Assembly: GCF_017430385.1 (NCBI RefSeq)
Contig: NZ_JAFRNB010000039.1
Location: 16,880-80,879, forward strand
Length of the DNA: 64,000 bases
Direction of reading: 5' to 3'
Source: Treponema sp.
GTDB taxonomy: Bacteria; Spirochaetota; Spirochaetia; Treponematales; Treponemataceae
Shown: positions 9,158 through 18,386 of the stretch, piece by piece
Layout: the number at the start of each line of letters is the position of its first letter
Numbering within the stretch: position 1 is the first letter of the stretch
Notes under the pieces: model-generated
The model's input: only the letters and a program-made list of their open reading frames with translations
The model's database searches: none
Told to the model about the DNA's origin: nothing
Position numbers and translations under genes: made by a program

Positions 9158-10327
9158 ATGACCGAATTTGAAACGAATTACGCACGGGAGCAGGCGCGAT
9201 ACGACGCGCTGATTTCTCGCAAAAACGAAAAGACCGACTTTTACAACGGAATCTACGACCGCTACAAAAATCCGGTTCTCACGCGCTACCATGTGCCGCT
9301 CTTTTGGAAGTACGACATGAACCCAAAGACGAACCCGCACTTCATGGAGCGGCTCGGAATCAACGCGGTGATGAACTCGGGCGCAATCTACCTGAACGGC
9401 AAATTCTGCCTCGTCGCCCGCGTTGAGGGCGCGGACAGAAAGTCTTTCTTCGCACTGGCTGAAAGCGAGAGCGGAATCGACGGCTTTAAGTTCCGCGATT
9501 ACCCGATTCAGCTCCCCGACACTTGCGCCGAAGAGACGAATGTGTACGACATGCGGCTTACCCGGCACGAAGACGGCTGGATTTACGGCATTTTCTGCTC
9601 GGAAAGCAAGGACAGCTCCTCCAAGGATTTGAGCGCGGCTGTGGCTCAGGCGGGAATCGTGCGCACCAAGGACTTGGAGAAATGGGAGCGGCTGCCAAAT
9701 CTTAAAACCCTGCGCTCGCCCCAGCAGAGAAACGTCCTCCTTCACCCGGAATTCGTAGACGGAAAGTATGCTTTCTACACCCGCCCCATGGATGATTTCA
9801 TCGACACCGGAAGTGGCGGCGGAATCGGCTTCGGCCTCTGCGATGACATAACGAACGCTGTGATTGACGAGGAAAAAATCATCAGCAGGCGGGTCTACCA
9901 CACTATCACCGAAGTGAAGAACGGAGCGGGGGCAAGTCCCATCAGGGGCAAGAAAGGCTGGCTCCACATAGCCCACGGAGTGCGCAACACGGCGGCAGGC
10001 CTGCGCTACGTGCTCTACTGCTTCGCCACGGATTTAAGCGACCCGTCGAAGGTCATTGCCCAGCCGGGCGGAGTTTTCCTAGTTCCCCTGGGACAAGAGC
10101 GTCTTGGAGATGTGAGCAACGTAGTCTTCACCAACGGAGCAATCGAGCATGATGGCATGGTTTACATCTACTACGCTTCCAGCGACACCCGGCTTCACGT
10201 GGCAAGCACCAGTCTGGAAAAGCTTGAGGACTACATCTTCAACACGCCAAGGGATGCGCTAAGAAGCCCCGACTGCGTGAAACAGCGGGTAGATTTCATC
10301 AGGAAGAATCTTGAGTATTGCAAGTAG
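9158..10327 (+). CDS. 4-O-beta-D-mannosyl-D-glucose phosphorylase, GH130_1
   Basis: Phosphorolyses mannosyl-glucose to alpha-mannose 1-phosphate and glucose, using the product of the preceding epimerase. The 389-residue five-bladed propeller shows [48 protein letters not shown] and [10 protein letters not shown], with Asp131 as predicted proton donor, at the position known in the Bacteroides fragilis enzyme. I chose ATG 9158 because AAGGAGG lies 6 nt upstream; an in-frame ATG at 9089 falls inside a hairpin stem. The protein is cytoplasmic. The GH130_1 subfamily call rests on the characteristic N-terminal motif. Confidence 0.92.
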   Translation: MTEFETNYAREQARYDALISRKNEKTDFYNGIYDRYKNPVLTRYHVPLFWKYDMNPKTNPHFMERLGINAVMNSGAIYLNGKFCLVARVEGADRKSFFALAESESGIDGFKFRDYPIQLPDTCAEETNVYDMRLTRHEDGWIYGIFCSESKDSSSKDLSAAVAQAGIVRTKDLEKWERLPNLKTLRSPQQRNVLLHPEFVDGKYAFYTRPMDDFIDTGSGGGIGFGLCDDITNAVIDEEKIISRRVYHTITEVKNGAGASPIRGKKGWLHIAHGVRNTAAGLRYVLYCFATDLSDPSKVIAQPGGVFLVPLGQERLGDVSNVVFTNGAIEHDGMVYIYYASSDTRLHVASTSLEKLEDYIFNTPRDALRSPDCVKQRVDFIRKNLEYCK

Positions 10328-10385
10328 GCTGATGAATCAAAACGGCCAGCCATAAAGAAAATCTGACACATAAAAGGAGATTATT

Positions 10386-11381
10386 ATGATTAAAGTATTT
10401 GGAGAAAAGATTTCGGACATGCCTTGGGAAGAAAAGCCTGAGGGAAAACTTTTGAACACGCCGGTCTGGCGCTACTCGAAAAACCCGGTCATAGGCCGCA
10501 ACCCCATTCCCAACGTCACCCGAATTTTTAACAGCGCGGTGGCTCCCTGGACAGGGGGCGGCTTCGTGGGCGTTTTCCGGGCAGAAACCTGCAACGGAAT
10601 CCCCTACCTCTACTACGGATTCTCAAAGGACGCGCTCAACTGGACTTTCAGCGACTCTGCAATCAAAATCACAGATGAGAACGGCAACGATGTCAGCCCG
10701 AGCTACGCATACGACCCGAGGCTGATTAAAATCGAGGACACTTATCACATCGTCTGGTGCACGAACTTTCACGGAGCGTCAATCGGAATCGCGACCACGA
10801 AGGACTTCAAGACTTTTACCTCAAAGGGGAACGGATTTCTGCCCTTCAACCGAAACGACGTCCTATTTCCGCGAAAAGTGAACGGAAACTATCTTATGCT
10901 CACCCGACCGAGTGATTCAGGACACACTCCTTTCGGCGACATCTTTCTTTCTGAGAGCAACGATTTGCTCCACTGGGGAAACCACAAATGGCTCATGGGA
11001 AAAAGCGGCGAATGGTGGCAGTCGGTCAAAATCGGGGCTGGCTGTGCGCCAATCGAAACCGAGGAAGGCTGGCTTCTTTTCTACCACGGAGTCACGGGAA
11101 CTTGCTCAGGCTTTGTCTACTCAATGGGAGCTGCCCTGCTCGACCGCGATGACCCGTCAAAGGTGATTCACCGCTGCGGAAACTTCATTCTCACGCCAGA
11201 AGAAGAGTACGAAGAGCGCGGATTTGTGCCGAGCGTTGTTTTCCCTTGCGCGGCACTTGTCGATGCCAGCACGAACAGAATCGCAATCTACTACGGTGCG
11301 GCAGACACTAACACCGCGCTGTGTTTCACCACGGTTGACGATGTAATCTCGTTCATCAAAGAACACGACATCATCAAATAG
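10386..11381 (+). CDS. Beta-1,4-mannooligosaccharide phosphorylase, GH130_2
   Basis: Second GH130 enzyme, 331 residues. Motifs are NPVIGRNPIPNVTRIFNSAV, FRAETCNGIPYLYYGFS, YAYDPRLIKIEDTYHIVW (predicted catalytic Asp110), KIGAGCAPIETEEGWLLFYHG and IYYGAADTNTALC. GH130_2 members release mannose 1-phosphate from the non-reducing end of mannooligosaccharides, or act on mannosyl-N-acetylglucosamine. The mannan locus favours the first activity; sequence alone does not exclude the second. AAAAGGAG precedes the ATG. It lies 58 nt after the partner phosphorylase. Confidence 0.88.
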   Translation: MIKVFGEKISDMPWEEKPEGKLLNTPVWRYSKNPVIGRNPIPNVTRIFNSAVAPWTGGGFVGVFRAETCNGIPYLYYGFSKDALNWTFSDSAIKITDENGNDVSPSYAYDPRLIKIEDTYHIVWCTNFHGASIGIATTKDFKTFTSKGNGFLPFNRNDVLFPRKVNGNYLMLTRPSDSGHTPFGDIFLSESNDLLHWGNHKWLMGKSGEWWQSVKIGAGCAPIETEEGWLLFYHGVTGTCSGFVYSMGAALLDRDDPSKVIHRCGNFILTPEEEYEERGFVPSVVFPCAALVDASTNRIAIYYGAADTNTALCFTTVDDVISFIKEHDIIK

Positions 11382-11395
11382 AGCGAGAGGGAGCT

Positions 11396-12175
11396 ATGCT
11401 AAAACTGAACGCGCTTCATTTTGATAAGATTTGGGGATACGAGGAGTGGATTGCTTCTGTCCACCCGCTCGGACGGCAGAAAGAATTTTTCGAGGCTGTT
11501 GGCGAAAAATACCCGCTCCTTGTCAAAATCATTCAGGCAAACGACTCGCTTTCCGTGCAAGTTCACCCCGATGACGAGCAGGCGAAAGCTCTTGAGGGCG
11601 AAAACGAGCGCGGAAAGACCGAATGTTGGTATGTGCTTGACGCAGAGCCAAACGCAAAACTCGTTTACGGCCTGAAAGGCTCTTATACGACAGAAGAATT
11701 GCGGCAGGCGATTGAAGGAGGCCGCCTTGAAGACTACCTGAACCTGGCTTCAGTCAAAAAAGGCGACTTCATCTTCATTCCTGCGGGAACAGTCCATGCC
11801 ATTGGCGGCGGACTCAGGCTTCTTGAAGTCCAGCAGTCATGCGACATCACATATCGTCTCTATGACTGGAACCGAGGGCGCGAGCTTCATGTGGAAAAAT
11901 CACTCAAAGTGATTAAAAACGATGAGCTTTTTCCTATTGTTCCGTTCCACAAGAAATTCAAATGCCCATACTTTGAGCTTGAAAAAACGAGCGAAATCCG
12001 TCACTCTCCAGAGAACCGGCTTTTGTTCGTCCTTGAAGCGGAAGAAAATGCGGGAATTTCTTGCGGTGGCACGGATTTTTCCATTAAGCGCGAGGATATT
12101 TTCTTTGTGCGGGCAGAAGAAACACCAATCCTGCGTGGCAAAGCCAAGATTGTGGAAATCAAATCATTCGGTTAA
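11396..12175 (+). CDS. manA: Mannose-6-phosphate isomerase, class I
   Basis: Zinc-dependent isomerase converting mannose 6-phosphate to fructose 6-phosphate, 259 residues (short bacterial form). Metal-site motifs are VQVHPDDEQA, GKTECWYVL and FIPAGTVHAIGGGLRLLEVQ. It starts 14 nt after the phosphorylase stop with a GGGAG site. It joins the mannose 1-phosphate made by the GH130 enzymes to glycolysis, but a phosphomannomutase is also required and is not in the window. Confidence 0.93.
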   Translation: MLKLNALHFDKIWGYEEWIASVHPLGRQKEFFEAVGEKYPLLVKIIQANDSLSVQVHPDDEQAKALEGENERGKTECWYVLDAEPNAKLVYGLKGSYTTEELRQAIEGGRLEDYLNLASVKKGDFIFIPAGTVHAIGGGLRLLEVQQSCDITYRLYDWNRGRELHVEKSLKVIKNDELFPIVPFHKKFKCPYFELEKTSEIRHSPENRLLFVLEAEENAGISCGGTDFSIKREDIFFVRAEETPILRGKAKIVEIKSFG

Positions 12176-12184
12176 AATAAATTC

Positions 12185-12215
12185 AAAGCGTTCCCGATAC
12201 TGTCAGAAACGCTTT
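12185..12215 (+). terminator. Hairpin between manA and the beta-glucosidase gene
   Basis: Bases 12185-12192 pair perfectly with 12208-12215 (8 bp), followed by only TTCC. It may act as a weak terminator or attenuator separating manA from the GH1 gene. Confidence 0.4.
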
Positions 12216-12244
12216 TCCACTGATTTACACTTGTGGAGAACACT

Positions 12245-13594
12245 ATGGGATTTTCAAAAGATTTTTTGTGGGGGGCGGCTACCGCCTCGTATCAGATTGA
12301 GGGTGCGTGGAACGAGGACGGCAAAGTTCCCAGCGTGTGGGATGCTTTCTGCCACGACGGCTCGCACATCAAAAATGCGGACAACGGCGACACCGCCTGC
12401 GACCACTATCACCGCTACAAAGACGATGTCGCGCTCATGGCAAGCTTCGGCTTGAAAGCATACCGATTTTCAATCGCATGGTCACGAATTTTTACTTTCG
12501 AGGAAAATGAAGACGGAGTGCTTTCGTACCGCGAGAACGAAAAAGGCATCGCTTTTTACAATTCGCTGATTGACGAGCTTCTTTCGCATGGAATCAAGCC
12601 GTTCATCACGCTCTACCATTGGGATTTGCCCTTCATAATCCAAAAGAAAGGCGGCTGGCTCAACCGAGAAACTACGAAATGTTTTACAGATTATGCGGAG
12701 GCAGTCGCAAAACATTTTGGCGACAGAGTAAAGCATTTCATCACCTTTAACGAGCCTTCGGTTTTCGTGGGGCTTGGTTATAAAGAAGGAATACATGTGC
12801 CAGGCTTAAAGCTCGACACTCACGACATTCTCACAATCGGGCATCATGTTCACCTCGCCCACGGAAAGGCAGTGCGAAAAATCCGCGAATTGGTAAAAGA
12901 CACGAAAATCGGAATCACGCTCGCGACCTCGCCTGTTCTTCCCGAAAACGATAGCAAAGAAGCTGTTGAATCTGCCCGAACGGAATATTTCGCTTGCCGT
13001 GCAGAACATGTAGAATGGTCAGAGAGTTTTTGGCTCGACCCAATTGCAAAAGGAAGCTACCCCGCTTCTCTCCTCAAAGAACGCGCGGATTTCGCTGATG
13101 AAATCAAAGCTGGAGACATGGAAAATATAAAGACTCAGATTGATTTCGTGGGCTTGAACATTTATCAGGGGCGGTATGCTCGTCAAACGCTCCGACCAGT
13201 GGGTGTCGCCCACACGGATGTGAACTGGAATATCACACCGAGCGCACTCTATTGGGGAACGAAATTCTTTTTCGAGCGGTACAATCTTCCGATTTACATA
13301 ACAGAGAACGGAATGGCATGCCACGACACGGTGAGCCTTGACGGGCTTGTCCACGACCCGAACAGAATCGATTACCTGCACCGCTATTTGCTTGGTCTTA
13401 GAAATGCGGCAGAAGAAGGAGTTGACATTCGCGGCTATTTCCAGTGGTCGCTCATGGACAACTTTGAATGGGCGGAAGGCTTTGACCCACGTTTCGGAAT
13501 GATTTTCTGCGATTATGAAACGAAAAAGCGTATTCCCAAAGACAGTGCGCATTGGTACAAGCGCGTGATTGAGACAAACGGCGCGGAGCTGTAA
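12245..13594 (+). CDS. Beta-glucosidase, GH1
   Basis: Cytoplasmic 449-residue GH1 glycosidase, likely hydrolysing cello- or gluco-manno-disaccharides from glucomannan. Motifs are FLWGAATASYQIEGAWNEDG at the N-terminus, TFNEPSVF (acid/base Glu170), YITENGMAC (nucleophile Glu354) and WSLMDNFEWAEGFDPRFGM. Residues in the last motif fit non-phosphorylated substrates rather than 6-phospho-beta-glucosidases. I preferred ATG 12245, 6 nt after GGAG, over the in-frame GTG at 12233. It ends the mannan locus; activity on beta-mannosides cannot be excluded. Confidence 0.9.
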   Translation: MGFSKDFLWGAATASYQIEGAWNEDGKVPSVWDAFCHDGSHIKNADNGDTACDHYHRYKDDVALMASFGLKAYRFSIAWSRIFTFEENEDGVLSYRENEKGIAFYNSLIDELLSHGIKPFITLYHWDLPFIIQKKGGWLNRETTKCFTDYAEAVAKHFGDRVKHFITFNEPSVFVGLGYKEGIHVPGLKLDTHDILTIGHHVHLAHGKAVRKIRELVKDTKIGITLATSPVLPENDSKEAVESARTEYFACRAEHVEWSESFWLDPIAKGSYPASLLKERADFADEIKAGDMENIKTQIDFVGLNIYQGRYARQTLRPVGVAHTDVNWNITPSALYWGTKFFFERYNLPIYITENGMACHDTVSLDGLVHDPNRIDYLHRYLLGLRNAAEEGVDIRGYFQWSLMDNFEWAEGFDPRFGMIFCDYETKKRIPKDSAHWYKRVIETNGAEL

Positions 13595-13654
13595 GAGAAC
13601 TCCAGCCATCTGACGAAAAATTCCGCACAGAGAACACGGAGAGATGTTTATATG

Positions 13655-13683
13655 AAAAACTCCAGCCTAGTGACTGGAGCTTT
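13655..13683 (+). terminator. Possible terminator after the mannan locus
   Basis: CTCCAG (13660-13665) pairs with CTGGAG (13674-13679) across an 8-nt loop, followed by CTTTAAATT. The T-tract is weak. It is the first hairpin after the GH1 stop. Confidence 0.4.
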
Positions 13684-13896
13684 AAATTCCTCACAGAGAT
13701 AAAGAGCTCACAGAGAGATGCTCACAATACAAAAAAAATACCCCAATCCAATTCGCCAAAACAACTGGATTGAGGTATATAAATATCTTAGAACAAGGAT
13801 TCCTCTGTGTTCTCTGTGCCCCTACGAGCATAGCTCTTCGGGAGACTCGCTCAAATTGCTACGCAATTTTCTTACGCTCTCTATCTGTGAGGGATT
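13684..13896. repeat. Intergenic inverted-repeat element, CACAGAG family, with nested hairpins
   Basis: AAATTCCTCACAGAGATA at the left end matches, with one mismatch, the complement of TATCTGTGAGGGATTTT that abuts the pnp stop codon. Inside are the pnp terminator and a second CTCTGTG-rich arm. The 302-bp gap from 13595 to 13896 contains no gene. Shorter members of the same family are at 20149-20241 and 55711-55797. Confidence 0.65.
13731..13778 (-). terminator. Rho-independent terminator for pnp
   Basis: On the - strand, ATACCTCAATCCA pairs with TGGATTGGGGTAT (one G-T-type mismatch), followed by eight T residues. It lies about 120 nt past the pnp stop. Confidence 0.75.
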
Positions 13897-16002
13897 TTAC
13901 TTTTGTGCTTCGATTGCGTCGATGTAAGAAAGATTCAATCTTCCCTGTTTGTCAACTTCGAGCAATTTTACAGGAATCTGCTGACCTTCTTTGAGAACGT
14001 CAGTTACCTTCTCTACGCGGCCGCGTGAAAGCTTAGAGATGTGGCACAAGCCTTCTTTGCCTGGCAAAATCTCAACGAATGCGCCGAATTCCATGATTCG
14101 TTTGACTGTTCCGTTGTAGATTGTGCCGACTTCCGGGTCTTCACAGATGCCTTTGACAGCGATTTTTGCTTCTTCGGCAGATTTGCCTGTTTTGCCGTAA
14201 ATCTGAACTGTGCCGTCGTCCTCAGTGTTGATTGTGACACCGTACTGAGCGCAGAGAGCCTTGATGTTCTTGCCGCCAGGACCGATGAGTGCGCCGATCT
14301 TATCCGGAGCAATCTTCATTGTGAGGATTTTTGGAGCGAACGGGCTGATTGGCTGAGGCTTGTCGATGCACTTCTCCATGATTGAGAGGATGTGCAAGCG
14401 GCCAGCTTTTGCCTGTGCCAAAGCGTTCTTCATGATTTCTGTTGTAACGCCGGCAATCTTGATGTCCATCTGGAAGCCTGTGATACCGTCTTTTGTACCG
14501 GCAACCTTGAAGTCCATGTCGCCCAAGTGATCTTCTTCACCGAGGATATCAGAAAGAATCTTGTATTTTCCGTAAGGATTGTCGCCCTCTGGCTCTGTGA
14601 TAAGGCCCATTGCGATACCAGCGACCATCTTTTTCATTGGAACGCCAGCTGCGAGCAATGAGAGACATCCACCACAAGTTGAAGCCTGTGAAGATGAGCC
14701 GTTTGATTCCATAATCTCTGAAACTACACGGATTGTGTACGGGAATTCTGACATTGGAGGAATCATTGGGGCCAAAGAACGGCGAGCCAAGTTTCCGTGA
14801 CCGATTTCGCGGCGACCTGTTGTCAGGCGGCCTGTCTCACCAACTGAATATGGCGGGAAGTTGTAATGGAGGATGAAGTTTTCGCTTCGCTCTCCGTCGA
14901 TGTCGTCAAGAACCTGTGCGTCGAGTGCTGTTCCCAAAGTGGTGACAGCGAGTGACTGAGTTTCGCCACGAGTGAACAAAGCTGAACCATGCGGGCGCGG
15001 AAGAACGTTGACTTCGCAAGTGATTGGGCGGATTTCGTCGCATTTGCGGCCGTCGATTCGAACGCCTTTGTCAAGGATTGATTTGCGAAGAAGATTGTAC
15101 TGGATGTCGTCGAAGCAGGCATCGAAGAGCTTTTTCTGGATTTCATCGGCAAGCTGCTCAGCGTGATTTGCTACAACCTGCTTTTTAACCTCAGAAATTG
15201 CCTTGCCTCGGTTCATTTTGCCATCCTGGAAGCAAGCCTTTTCGAGAAGAGGTGTTGCTTCTGCAATGATTGCATCTTTGTTCTCAAGCTCTACATTGAG
15301 TGGAGCGAGAGGAAGCTTTTCTTTGCCGCATTTTGCAACAAGCTGCTCCTGAAGTTCACACATTGCTGTGATAAAGCCCTGTGCCTTTTCGAGAGCGCCG
15401 AGCATTACATCCTCAGAAACTTCGTTTGCACCACCCTCAACCATAGTGAAGCCGTCTTTTGTACCGGCAACTACGATTTCAAGCTGAGCCTTTTCCTGCT
15501 GCTGGAATGTTGGGTTGATAACATACTCACCATCGATATAAGCAACACGAGCGGCTGCAACCGGGCCGTGGAAAGGAATATCAGAAATAGAAACTGCAGC
15601 AGAAGAAGCGATAACTGCAAGAATATCAGGTGGGTTGATTCCGTCTGATGAAACGCAGGTTGGAACAATCTGAATCTCACGGCCAAAGCTTACTTCAAAA
15701 AGCGGGCGCATAGGGCGGTCGATAAGGCGGGAAACCAAGATTTCCTTGTCCTTTGGTCGTCCTTCACGCTTAATGAAACCACCAGGAATTTTACCTGCGG
15801 CATAATACTTTTCATTGTACTCAACTGTAACAGGAACGAAATCCAGTCCCTCTTTTACCTCTGACGAAGCACAAACAGTAGCAACGATTGCAGCACCAGC
15901 GTACTGTGCATAAACACAACCGTTTGCCTGCTTACCGATTTTACCAGTTTCAAGGATAAGTTCGGAATCTCCAATTTTGTAGGTTACTCTTTCTACAGAC
16001 AT
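13897..16002 (-). CDS. pnp: Polyribonucleotide nucleotidyltransferase (PNPase)
   Basis: Phosphorolytic 3'-5' exoribonuclease of 701 residues, the usual bacterial length. In order: first RNase PH-like domain (residues 1-~215), all-alpha linker, second RNase PH core with GRREIGHGNLARRSLAPM, KH domain with IGALIGPGGKNIKALC (about 560-620), and S1 domain ending in LNLSYIDAIEAQK. A GGAG site precedes ATG 16002. It lies downstream of rpsO on the same strand, the common bacterial order. A palindrome directly upstream of the ribosome-binding site may serve autoregulation. Confidence 0.97.
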   Translation of the reverse strand: MSVERVTYKIGDSELILETGKIGKQANGCVYAQYAGAAIVATVCASSEVKEGLDFVPVTVEYNEKYYAAGKIPGGFIKREGRPKDKEILVSRLIDRPMRPLFEVSFGREIQIVPTCVSSDGINPPDILAVIASSAAVSISDIPFHGPVAAARVAYIDGEYVINPTFQQQEKAQLEIVVAGTKDGFTMVEGGANEVSEDVMLGALEKAQGFITAMCELQEQLVAKCGKEKLPLAPLNVELENKDAIIAEATPLLEKACFQDGKMNRGKAISEVKKQVVANHAEQLADEIQKKLFDACFDDIQYNLLRKSILDKGVRIDGRKCDEIRPITCEVNVLPRPHGSALFTRGETQSLAVTTLGTALDAQVLDDIDGERSENFILHYNFPPYSVGETGRLTTGRREIGHGNLARRSLAPMIPPMSEFPYTIRVVSEIMESNGSSSQASTCGGCLSLLAAGVPMKKMVAGIAMGLITEPEGDNPYGKYKILSDILGEEDHLGDMDFKVAGTKDGITGFQMDIKIAGVTTEIMKNALAQAKAGRLHILSIMEKCIDKPQPISPFAPKILTMKIAPDKIGALIGPGGKNIKALCAQYGVTINTEDDGTVQIYGKTGKSAEEAKIAVKGICEDPEVGTIYNGTVKRIMEFGAFVEILPGKEGLCHISKLSRGRVEKVTDVLKEGQQIPVKLLEVDKQGRLNLSYIDAIEAQK

Positions 16003-16009
16003 AATTTTA

Positions 16010-16040
16010 CTCCTACATACATCACTACATCCGATGTATG
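16010..16040 (-). promoter_or_regulatory. Palindrome in the pnp leader
   Basis: CATACATC (16016-16023) pairs perfectly with GATGTATG (16033-16040), with the GGAG ribosome-binding site of pnp immediately beside it. In Escherichia coli a leader stem processed by RNase III controls pnp; a comparable role here is only inferred. Confidence 0.4.
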
Positions 16041-16113
16041 CTTTAAATATAATAACTTCATCATTTTAAACCATAACGAGATAATAATCAATGAAAAAAT
16101 TTTCAAAAGGGAT

Positions 16114-16149
16114 AAAAAAAATCCCACCAAGCCAAAGCCTGATGGGATT
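16114..16149 (-). terminator. Rho-independent terminator after rpsO
   Basis: On the - strand AATCCCA pairs with TGGGATT around an inner partly paired loop and is followed by a run of eight T residues. It would end most rpsO transcripts before pnp. Confidence 0.8.
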
Positions 16150-16164
16150 GTCGAAAAAGACAAC

Positions 16165-16434
16165 TTATTTTCGGAGACCGAGCTCTTTAATAAGTGCACG
16201 GTATGTCTCAAGGTCTTTTCTCTGGAGATATTTGAGAAGAGAGCGGCGAGCACCGATTACTTTAAGCAAAGCGCGTTTGCAGTTTGTGTCTTTTGGGAAG
16301 TTCTGTGTGTGTGTTGTGAGCTGTTTGATTCGTTCTGTGAGAAGAGCGATCTGAACTTTTGTGTTACCTGTGTCAGCTTCGTTTGCGCCGAATTTTGCTA
16401 CTACAGCAGCTGTTGTTTCTTTTGTAAGTGCCAT
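16165..16434 (-). CDS. rpsO: 30S ribosomal protein uS15
   Basis: An 89-residue primary 16S rRNA-binding protein of the small subunit, at the standard family length. Recognisable stretches are FGANEADTGNTKVQIALLTE, IKQLTTHTQNFPKD and RRSLLKYLQRKDLETYRALI. AAGGAG precedes the ATG. It sits between the truB-ribF fusion and pnp, the conserved truB-ribF-rpsO-pnp order. Confidence 0.98.
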   Translation of the reverse strand: MALTKETTAAVVAKFGANEADTGNTKVQIALLTERIKQLTTHTQNFPKDTNCKRALLKVIGARRSLLKYLQRKDLETYRALIKELGLRK

Positions 16435-16471
16435 TTACTTACTCCTTGAAAATAATAAAATTTTACTGGAA

Positions 16472-18271
16472 TTACAAGAACTGAATCGACCGTACAAAGC
16501 CACTGATTAAATTATCAGAGAATGCGAGGCGAAGAATCCCATCCTCTAATGTACAATCAGAATTGGCTGCACGGCAATTTTGTGCTTCACCAGATTTTTG
16601 ACTGAAATCAAAGAACTTTACCTTTACGGCATAAGTTCCGTTTGGAGGCAAAAGCTGCGCTCCTTTTTTATTGGCAAAAATAATATTTTCACCCTGTCTG
16701 TGCCAGTTAAAACCGGTACAATCAAGCTCAAAAGGCTTTGAAAGCATTTCTTGAACTTGCATAAAATCTCTTTCGAGAACGCATTTTCGGATTCGGGAAG
16801 AAGAAACCTTCTCGCCATCAAAAATCACAGAATCTATTTTTTGAGCCGTAAAATTGAAATCCGAAGCGATTTTTTTGATTTCTTCCATGCCGACCAGACC
16901 TTTGTAACCGCAGTGAAAGTCAGAGCCTTCAGCAAGATATTTCAGGCCGCATTTCTGCACCAACATCGATAAGAAATCGTGTCCTTCTATTTTACCGAAT
17001 TCAGAAGAAAAGTCAATGACTATAGCAAATTCAAATCCTTGCACAGTAAGATTTTCAAGTTTCTGGGAGAGTGAAACGACATCCCCTTCGTAAGTTTTTG
17101 GATTTTTGTAGCCACGGAGCGAGCGGGTAAAAGTAATCACTCCTGGAACCAAATTCTTTTCTTTTTGGGAAATCACCGACTCAAAAATAGCCCTGTGCCC
17201 CAAATGAGAGCCGTCGAAGCTTCCGATTGTAATTGCCGTGCCGGATTTTTTAAATTCTTCGGGGAATTTTCCGCCGACAATCTGCTCCCATGAAAAAATC
17301 TTCATTTTTGGCTCTTCATGATGAATCACAAAACCGTAATTAAGCAGGAATTTGTTGCCGTTCGGCTTTTTTGTGATAACGCCGCCGAATTTTCCATCAT
17401 CATAAAAAACCGCGATTTCATTATTTTTATTGTCGCTCATAAAATCATGAACGAACATCTTGGCTTTTAAAGGCCGGCCGTTGTTAAAATCAGTTATATA
17501 GCGTGGAGCCAGAACTGCAGTGTCCATTCCGCAAAGATGAGCAACATTCATGTCCATGTCCAAAAGCTTAGAACGAATTTGAGAATACAACCTTTCATCA
17601 TCAGCAGGATTCTTGGGCGAACAATCAGCACCGACTGCATCTTCAAGTTTAAAAGGCCCTACCCTAATACGACGAAGTTCCTTAAGATGCGCGACCGTTC
17701 CGCAGGCAGAGGCAATATCACGGGCAAGAGAACGAATGTAAGTTCCTTTGGAGCAAGAAACTTCAATCCGGGCAAAATTATCGCTGAAGTCAAGCAATTT
17801 AATAGAAGAAATTGTGATTTTTCGAGGCTTAAGCTCAACTGTTTTCCCCTCGCGCATCAAATCGCTGGCACGCTTTCCGTCAACATGAAGCGCACTGTAG
17901 GCAGGCGGAACCTGATCAATTTCACCAAGGAATTTTGGGAGGACTGATTCAACCTCTTCTTTCGTAGGTATTTTTCCTGTTTTTATGACCTGACCTGTCG
18001 GATCAAGAGTGTCGGTCTCAGTTCCGAATTCAACAAGAGCGATATAAGTTTTGTCAAAATTTGTAATATGAGGAACTAAATGCGTGAGTTTTCCGACAAG
18101 AACGACCAGCAAGCCGTCCGCAAAGGAATCCAGCGTGCCTGTATGACCGACTTTTGTGGTTGAAAGCGCGCGCTTGACCGAAGAGAGAGAAGAAAAACTT
18201 GTGAGACCTGCCTGTTTTGCAAGCAGAACAATACCGGACAAGCCTGAATCCGAGTTCTTATTCTTTTTCAT
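16472..18271 (-). CDS. Fused TruB (tRNA pseudouridine-55 synthase) and RibF-like protein
   Basis: A 599-residue fusion of two normally adjacent genes. Residues 1-~318 are TruB: SGIVLLAKQAGLTSFSSLSS, catalytic loop VGHTGTLDSFADGLL (Asp48), PPAYSALHVDGKRASDL, KGTYIRSLARDI and a C-terminal PUA-like segment. Residues ~323-599 begin MKIFSWEQIVGG and match the FAD-synthetase half of RibF: ITIGSFDGSHLGHRAIF and SSSRIRKCVL. The final ~115 residues retain NGTYAVKVKF, but the kinase signature GFPTAN is missing, so riboflavin kinase activity is doubtful. No stop or frame change lies at the junction. Met323 could be an internal start giving a separate RibF product. Confidence 0.88.
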   Translation of the reverse strand: MKKNKNSDSGLSGIVLLAKQAGLTSFSSLSSVKRALSTTKVGHTGTLDSFADGLLVVLVGKLTHLVPHITNFDKTYIALVEFGTETDTLDPTGQVIKTGKIPTKEEVESVLPKFLGEIDQVPPAYSALHVDGKRASDLMREGKTVELKPRKITISSIKLLDFSDNFARIEVSCSKGTYIRSLARDIASACGTVAHLKELRRIRVGPFKLEDAVGADCSPKNPADDERLYSQIRSKLLDMDMNVAHLCGMDTAVLAPRYITDFNNGRPLKAKMFVHDFMSDNKNNEIAVFYDDGKFGGVITKKPNGNKFLLNYGFVIHHEEPKMKIFSWEQIVGGKFPEEFKKSGTAITIGSFDGSHLGHRAIFESVISQKEKNLVPGVITFTRSLRGYKNPKTYEGDVVSLSQKLENLTVQGFEFAIVIDFSSEFGKIEGHDFLSMLVQKCGLKYLAEGSDFHCGYKGLVGMEEIKKIASDFNFTAQKIDSVIFDGEKVSSSRIRKCVLERDFMQVQEMLSKPFELDCTGFNWHRQGENIIFANKKGAQLLPPNGTYAVKVKFFDFSQKSGEAQNCRAANSDCTLEDGILRLAFSDNLISGFVRSIQFL

Positions 18272-18386
18272 CTATATAATTGAAAAAGACTAGCAATTTT
18301 CCGAATGGGTGTCAATACAAGAAGAAATTCTACAAAAGCAAGCCTGTCATTGCATAACACGCAACAATTCTTTTCTTATATTTCAA

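Noticed and set aside
8895..9185. - strand open frame through the repeat array
   Set aside because: Its peptide is only a translation of the tandem hairpin units, with no ribosome-binding site or family resemblance.
9140..9976. - strand open frame opposite the GH130_1 gene
   Set aside because: Antisense shadow of a gene with clear catalytic motifs and a perfect ribosome-binding site.
12233..12244. GTG start for the GH1 beta-glucosidase
   Set aside because: It overlaps the GGAG sequence that serves ATG 12245 and adds only four residues not typical of the family.
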